A stretch of DNA of 64,000 nt from Hyphococcus flavus (GTDB lineage Bacteria; Pseudomonadota; Alphaproteobacteria; Caulobacterales; Parvularculaceae): NCBI RefSeq assembly GCF_028748065.1, contig NZ_CP118166.1:1503501-1567500 (forward strand). Reading direction: 5' to 3'. This document shows, in pieces, positions 60,563 to 64,000 of the stretch. The notes beneath the pieces were generated by a model, which was not told the DNA's origin, made no database searches, and worked only from the letters and a program-made list of their open reading frames with translations. A program made the position numbers and the translations under genes. The stretch's first letter is position 1; every line of letters starts with the position of its first letter.

Positions 60563-63009
60563 AACCGTTCTAACAGCCGTTCCAGATATTCTTTTTCTTC
60601 ATCATCACGTCCGGGCTGACCAAGACGCCGTCGTAATTCTTCAATGACCGCGCGTGTGCGGCCGGCTTCGCCTTCGCCGGGGACTTCAACACCTTCACCC
60701 GGCGCATCACCGGCGGGGCGGCCTAGCGGGTCAACTCCAGGCCCGCGCTCACCTTCTTGACCTTGTCCTTGCTGCGCCTGACGCATTTGTTCGCGAGCGA
60801 GCGCTTCTGCACCGTCGCGAAGATTGTCGATAGCGCGTTCCATAGCGTCACTGGCGCCGCCGAACTGTTCGGCGTCTAATGCGCCTTCTGCTTCACGCAT
60901 GGCGCTGCGGGCGCGGCCAAGCGCGCGGGCGGCGTCGCCATTCGGGTCAAGACTTGGATCAGCGGCTAGCCCATCCATGAGTTCATCAAGGTCGCCGCCA
61001 AGGGCGCCTTCACGATTGGCAAGATCGTCACCCGTTGCTTCCGGATTTCGCCCGCGTTCAAAGGCTTCGTCTGCAAGTTCCCGCTGCCTTCCGATCAATT
61101 CTCCTGCTTGCCCGGCCGCCTGGCCTTCCTGGCTTTGCCCAGCCTCGCCCTGACCGGACCCGCTGCCCTGACCGCTCTGTGACAGGCGCAGATTGTTCAG
61201 CAGATTTTCAAGGTCAGACAACATTTGCCGCGCGGCGTTATCGGCGCCCTGCTGGGAAAGGTCGCGAATAGAATTGAGCATCTCGTCGAGATCGGATTGG
61301 TCGAGCTGCTGCGCATTACGTTGCGTCTCGCCATCCATAGGCTGGCCTGATTGTGCAAGCGCGTTCAGGTAATCGTTCATGGCCTGACGCATTTCTTCCA
61401 CGAGGCGATTGATTTCCTCATCACTCGCACCGCGTTCTAGCGCCTGTCGCAACGCTTCCTGCGCGGCTTCAAGGCGTTGTCTGGCCAGTTCAAGGGCCTC
61501 ATCTTCAAGCTGAAGGGCGAGAGGCCAAAACTTTTCGACTGCATCATCGAAATTTTCGCCGTCCTGTCGCATGACCCGCCAGAACGCCGCGCGCAGCATC
61601 AGATAGTTTTTCGGCTTTTCGTCATAAAAAATGTCCGGCGCTAGCGTGACGGCGTCGAACGCGCGGGCAACGCGTGGCCAGTCAGCGGAAGCAACCGCTA
61701 AATGTTGACGCTGCTCAATGACGGCCTTTGCAACTGGATTGTAAAATATGCGTTCCGGCAAGGTCGCCGCGACGGTTTCGGTTTCGCCGGATTGCCCGGC
61801 CCCGTCGGTGACAACGACTTTGGCGAGAACGCGAAGCCCGGCCCATGGGTCAGCCTGCAGATCAAGCGTGGCGGCGCGTTCTCCGCTGGCGCCGGTGACT
61901 CCCTCAAGCGGGATGCGGCGGCGTTCGTCGAGCGAGCCCGGCGTGAACGCTGGCGAGTCAATCGGACGCTCCTGTTCCGGATCGAGTCGCAATACGAGTT
62001 CCGCAGAGGCGACGGCGTAATCATCTTCAATCGTTATGGCTAAATGCAACCGCCCATCATCCGTGCGCGCCGGTGGGGTTGTGTAGGCGACACTTGGCGC
62101 CTCATCGGCGATGACGCCAATCGGCCAAGCGGCAGTCCGTCCGCCTAAGGAGAGCTTCAAAAGTCCACTAGCATCAATGGGCAGTTCTGCTTTGGCGGCT
62201 GAGCCATTGCGAACAAATTCCGCATCAGTGGAATTCATTTCCGTCTGAAATGACAGCGATGCATGGCCACGACCGTTGAGTTGCGCCTTCAGAACAGACC
62301 CTTCAGGCGCATTCACTTGTGCTGACTGTTCGCTTAGCTCTTGTCCGGACTGTAACAGATAGATCGGCGCCTTGTTGGCGTAATCGGGCGGTTCTATCCA
62401 GAGATCGGCGACAAGTTTCGCAGAACCGGTGTTGTGTGGTTGCATGCCCGCGAGGAGGCGTTCGTGCGTTTCGCCGCCGCTCGCAACCAAGGCGACGACC
62501 AGAACGCCGAGCCCCGTGTAGCGCAAGCCCCAGGGGTCGCTAGCCTCAGCGGTTGCTCTTACGTTTTTCAGTCTGGCTTTTTTTGCTCGTTCGCGCATGT
62601 CAGCGAGATGCGCCTGCCATAAGGGTGAGGAAGCATCGCCACTGGCGGAAGGTTTGTCATCAAGCGCCTGCAATGCTGCGTGATCGACCTTGCCGTCTTC
62701 CTCAAGGCGTGTTTGCGCTTCGCGCCGCGAGGGAAACCTGAGTGAGCGAAGATCGCGAAACAGGAGAGCCGCGAAGCCGGCGCCGCTTAATGTTAACGCA
62801 GCCCAATGCAGCCAGACCGGGAGAACAGCCCACAAATCGAACAGGCTGACGATTGCGAGGATCAGCGGAATAAAAAGCGCGGGCAGAATTGCCGGCCACA
62901 GCCGTTCCCAAAACAGGACAAGGCGGGTCAAAGAAACGGCCGCCCTGCCGGGAAGACGTCTTCGCGCGCGGCGCGCTTTGGGTTGTGTCTGGCTCAACTC
63001 GCTCGTCAT
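60559..63009 (-). CDS. TIGR02302 (DUF4175) membrane protein
   Basis: This 816-residue protein has two N-terminal TM helices (about 35-60 and 64-83), a periplasmic beta-rich region and a helical Gln/Glu-rich part (about 500-700, with GQGSGSGQGEAGQSQEGQ). A C-terminal Arg/Glu-rich helix ends it. This is the TIGR02302 family, restricted to alphaproteobacteria and next to lysA. Function unknown. Low-complexity Gln/Gly stretches are normal for the family. Confidence 0.9.
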   Translation of the reverse strand: MTSELSQTQPKARRARRRLPGRAAVSLTRLVLFWERLWPAILPALFIPLILAIVSLFDLWAVLPVWLHWAALTLSGAGFAALLFRDLRSLRFPSRREAQTRLEEDGKVDHAALQALDDKPSASGDASSPLWQAHLADMRERAKKARLKNVRATAEASDPWGLRYTGLGVLVVALVASGGETHERLLAGMQPHNTGSAKLVADLWIEPPDYANKAPIYLLQSGQELSEQSAQVNAPEGSVLKAQLNGRGHASLSFQTEMNSTDAEFVRNGSAAKAELPIDASGLLKLSLGGRTAAWPIGVIADEAPSVAYTTPPARTDDGRLHLAITIEDDYAVASAELVLRLDPEQERPIDSPAFTPGSLDERRRIPLEGVTGASGERAATLDLQADPWAGLRVLAKVVVTDGAGQSGETETVAATLPERIFYNPVAKAVIEQRQHLAVASADWPRVARAFDAVTLAPDIFYDEKPKNYLMLRAAFWRVMRQDGENFDDAVEKFWPLALQLEDEALELARQRLEAAQEALRQALERGASDEEINRLVEEMRQAMNDYLNALAQSGQPMDGETQRNAQQLDQSDLDEMLNSIRDLSQQGADNAARQMLSDLENLLNNLRLSQSGQGSGSGQGEAGQSQEGQAAGQAGELIGRQRELADEAFERGRNPEATGDDLANREGALGGDLDELMDGLAADPSLDPNGDAARALGRARSAMREAEGALDAEQFGGASDAMERAIDNLRDGAEALAREQMRQAQQGQGQEGERGPGVDPLGRPAGDAPGEGVEVPGEGEAGRTRAVIEELRRRLGQPGRDDEEKEYLERLLERF

Positions 63010-63154
63010 ACTTCTTGCAGTCTACATGGGGTAGTGGCGCTCGTCGATGTTGTTCGCCTCATGCATTGGTCATTCTGACCGGTTCGGCAAGCCCGGTTGG
63101 ACATGATGAAGTCATTGGGGCGAGAATAGGTTAACGAAACGGAGATTGTCAGGC

Positions 63155-63529
63155 TTGGTTTTTACGCTCGCTTCATCGAAACGCCGCCAGAAGCTCTCCG
63201 AAGAGGCTGCGCATTCGCGCGCTTCTCAATTGCGGCGCATTACGGCCTGTACGTTCGTCATTATCTACAACTTTGTGGGGATCGCGGACATCGTTTCAAC
63301 GGTAATCGCGCTAGAAGCAGGGGCCGGGGTCGAGGCCAATCCTATCCTCAATGCGATGATGACGCATATGGGCGAGGGGTGGATACTCGCCAAGCTTGCG
63401 CTGCAAGGATTGATCAGTTTCATGGTTCTGTGGTTTCCGCACTGGATCGTGCTTGCTTTTTTTGGCGTTGCGACCGCCGGAAACGCCTGGATCGTGTGGA
63501 ACAATTTTTCGATCGCTGGCGTGGTTTAA
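63155..63529 (+). CDS. DUF5658 membrane protein
   Basis: About 124 residues. A basic N-terminus is followed by three or four TM helices. NFVGIADIVSTVIALEAGAGVEANPILNAMM is the DUF5658 signature (D..T...L..G..E.NP). Starts are non-ATG: TTG 63155 has GGAG 10 nt upstream; TTG 63146 is too near that site. It converges on lysA (4-bp overlap). Confidence 0.75.
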   Translation: MVFTLASSKRRQKLSEEAAHSRASQLRRITACTFVIIYNFVGIADIVSTVIALEAGAGVEANPILNAMMTHMGEGWILAKLALQGLISFMVLWFPHWIVLAFFGVATAGNAWIVWNNFSIAGVV

Positions 63530-64000
63530 TCAAGCCACTCGGGATTTGATTCCAGGGACAACATATCTTCAAGCGACGGGCGCCGGCGGATCAGAGCGTA
63601 TTTGTCGCCGTTGACCAGCACCTCCGGCACAAGCGGGCGCGAATTATATTGCGAGGCCTGAACCGCGCCGTATGCGCCTGCGGACATGATCGCAACGTAT
63701 TCGCCGGGTGCGACTTCCGGTAGCTTGCGCGCCTTGGCGAAAAAGTCGCTGGACTCGCAAACTGGTCCGACGACGTCATAAGTTACGTCAGACGCCTCGG
63801 CATGTTTTGCCACGGGCAGGATATCGTGATGTGCGTCATAAAGCGCCGGACGAATAAGGTCGTTCATCGCAGCGTCCACAATCAGAAACCGGCGTGCTTC
63901 GCCTTTTTTGTCATAGATTACCCGTGTGACAAGAATGCCTGCGTTGCCGGCGATCATGCGGCCAGGCTCAAAGATCAACTGAACATTTAATGGCGCCGTG
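63526..64000 (-). CDS. lysA: Diaminopimelate decarboxylase (N-terminal part beyond window)
   Basis: The last 157 residues of LysA are visible, and the frame runs open to the window edge. They hold FEPGRMIAGNAGILVTRV (substrate-binding Arg), FLIVDAAMNDLIRPALYDAHH, DVVGPVCESSDFF (active-site Cys donated across the dimer) and AGAYGAVQASQYNSRPLVPEVLV (Tyr near PLP). It makes L-lysine from meso-DAP, a PLP enzyme. The DUF4175 gene next to lysA is normal for the class. Confidence 0.96.
   Translation of the reverse strand, partial: TAPLNVQLIFEPGRMIAGNAGILVTRVIYDKKGEARRFLIVDAAMNDLIRPALYDAHHDILPVAKHAEASDVTYDVVGPVCESSDFFAKARKLPEVAPGEYVAIMSAGAYGAVQASQYNSRPLVPEVLVNGDKYALIRRRPSLEDMLSLESNPEWLD

Overview
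The window looks like alphaproteobacterial chromosome. The block lysA / TIGR02302 membrane protein / phosphoribosyltransferase / MJ0042 zinc-ribbon protein / ftsE-ftsX / YdcF / plsC / DUF2125 is a typical alphaproteobacterial neighbourhood. UrcA, YbjN-type, DUF6356 and pheS-x-y-pheT genes fit the same class. An order-level guess (Parvularculales/Hyphomonadales-like) is only an impression. Most of the window is ordinary housekeeping DNA with high G+C; the stretch 28-46 kb is accessory.

Layout. 1-2 kb: a minus-strand arsenic operon (arsR, ArsI-like lyase, arsC, acr3 running off the left edge). 2-13 kb: two membrane proteins of unknown role, sdhB, creD, a dienoyl-CoA isomerase-like crotonase, a RodZ-like/TonB fusion, a secreted DUF4350-like protein, an M19 dipeptidase with altered metal ligands, then sdhA-sdhD-sdhC. 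sdhB thus sits about 6 kb from the rest of succinate dehydrogenase. 13-20.5 kb: YbjN-like and unknown proteins, a YeiH transporter, DUF6356, an Lrp/AsnC regulator with a palindrome on its start codon, a secreted amidohydrolase and two tandem aspartic-protease-like lipoproteins. 20.5-27.9 kb: rpmI-rplT, urcA, a P1 peptidase behind a possible attenuator, pheS-two small membrane proteins-pheT, and tRNA-Thr(CGU).

27.9-46.2 kb is an 18.3-kb genomic island. The 3' part of tRNA-Thr (47 bp, from the anticodon loop past CCA) is repeated exactly at 46173-46219, which marks attL and attR. No integrase is recognisable inside. The left part of the island holds an orphan TpsB outer-membrane transporter, a FecR-domain protein with an Asn/Gly/Ala repeat tail and a CHASE2 histidine kinase. 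The right part holds the most unusual content of the window. A five-gene plus-strand operon encodes (i) a divergent class A penicillin-binding-protein-like protein with transpeptidase motifs but no glycosyltransferase catalytic Glu, (ii) a four-TM protein, (iii) a smaller multi-TM protein, (iv) a very basic protein with an HNH-like motif, and (v) a VirD4/TraG-like ATPase without membrane anchor. Diverging from it is a 1311-residue protein with a degenerate NTPase core, translationally coupled to a broken zinc-ribbon gene. No other type IV secretion or relaxase gene is present. My inference is that this is an uncharacterised envelope-spanning, coupling-protein-based system.

46.2-64 kb returns to the chromosome: a BCCT transporter, the 5-oxoprolinase genes pxpABC with an NRAMP-family transporter, a TadD-like TPR lipoprotein, an M17 aminopeptidase, a MarR regulator, then the conserved alphaproteobacterial block listed above, ending in lysA, cut by the right edge.
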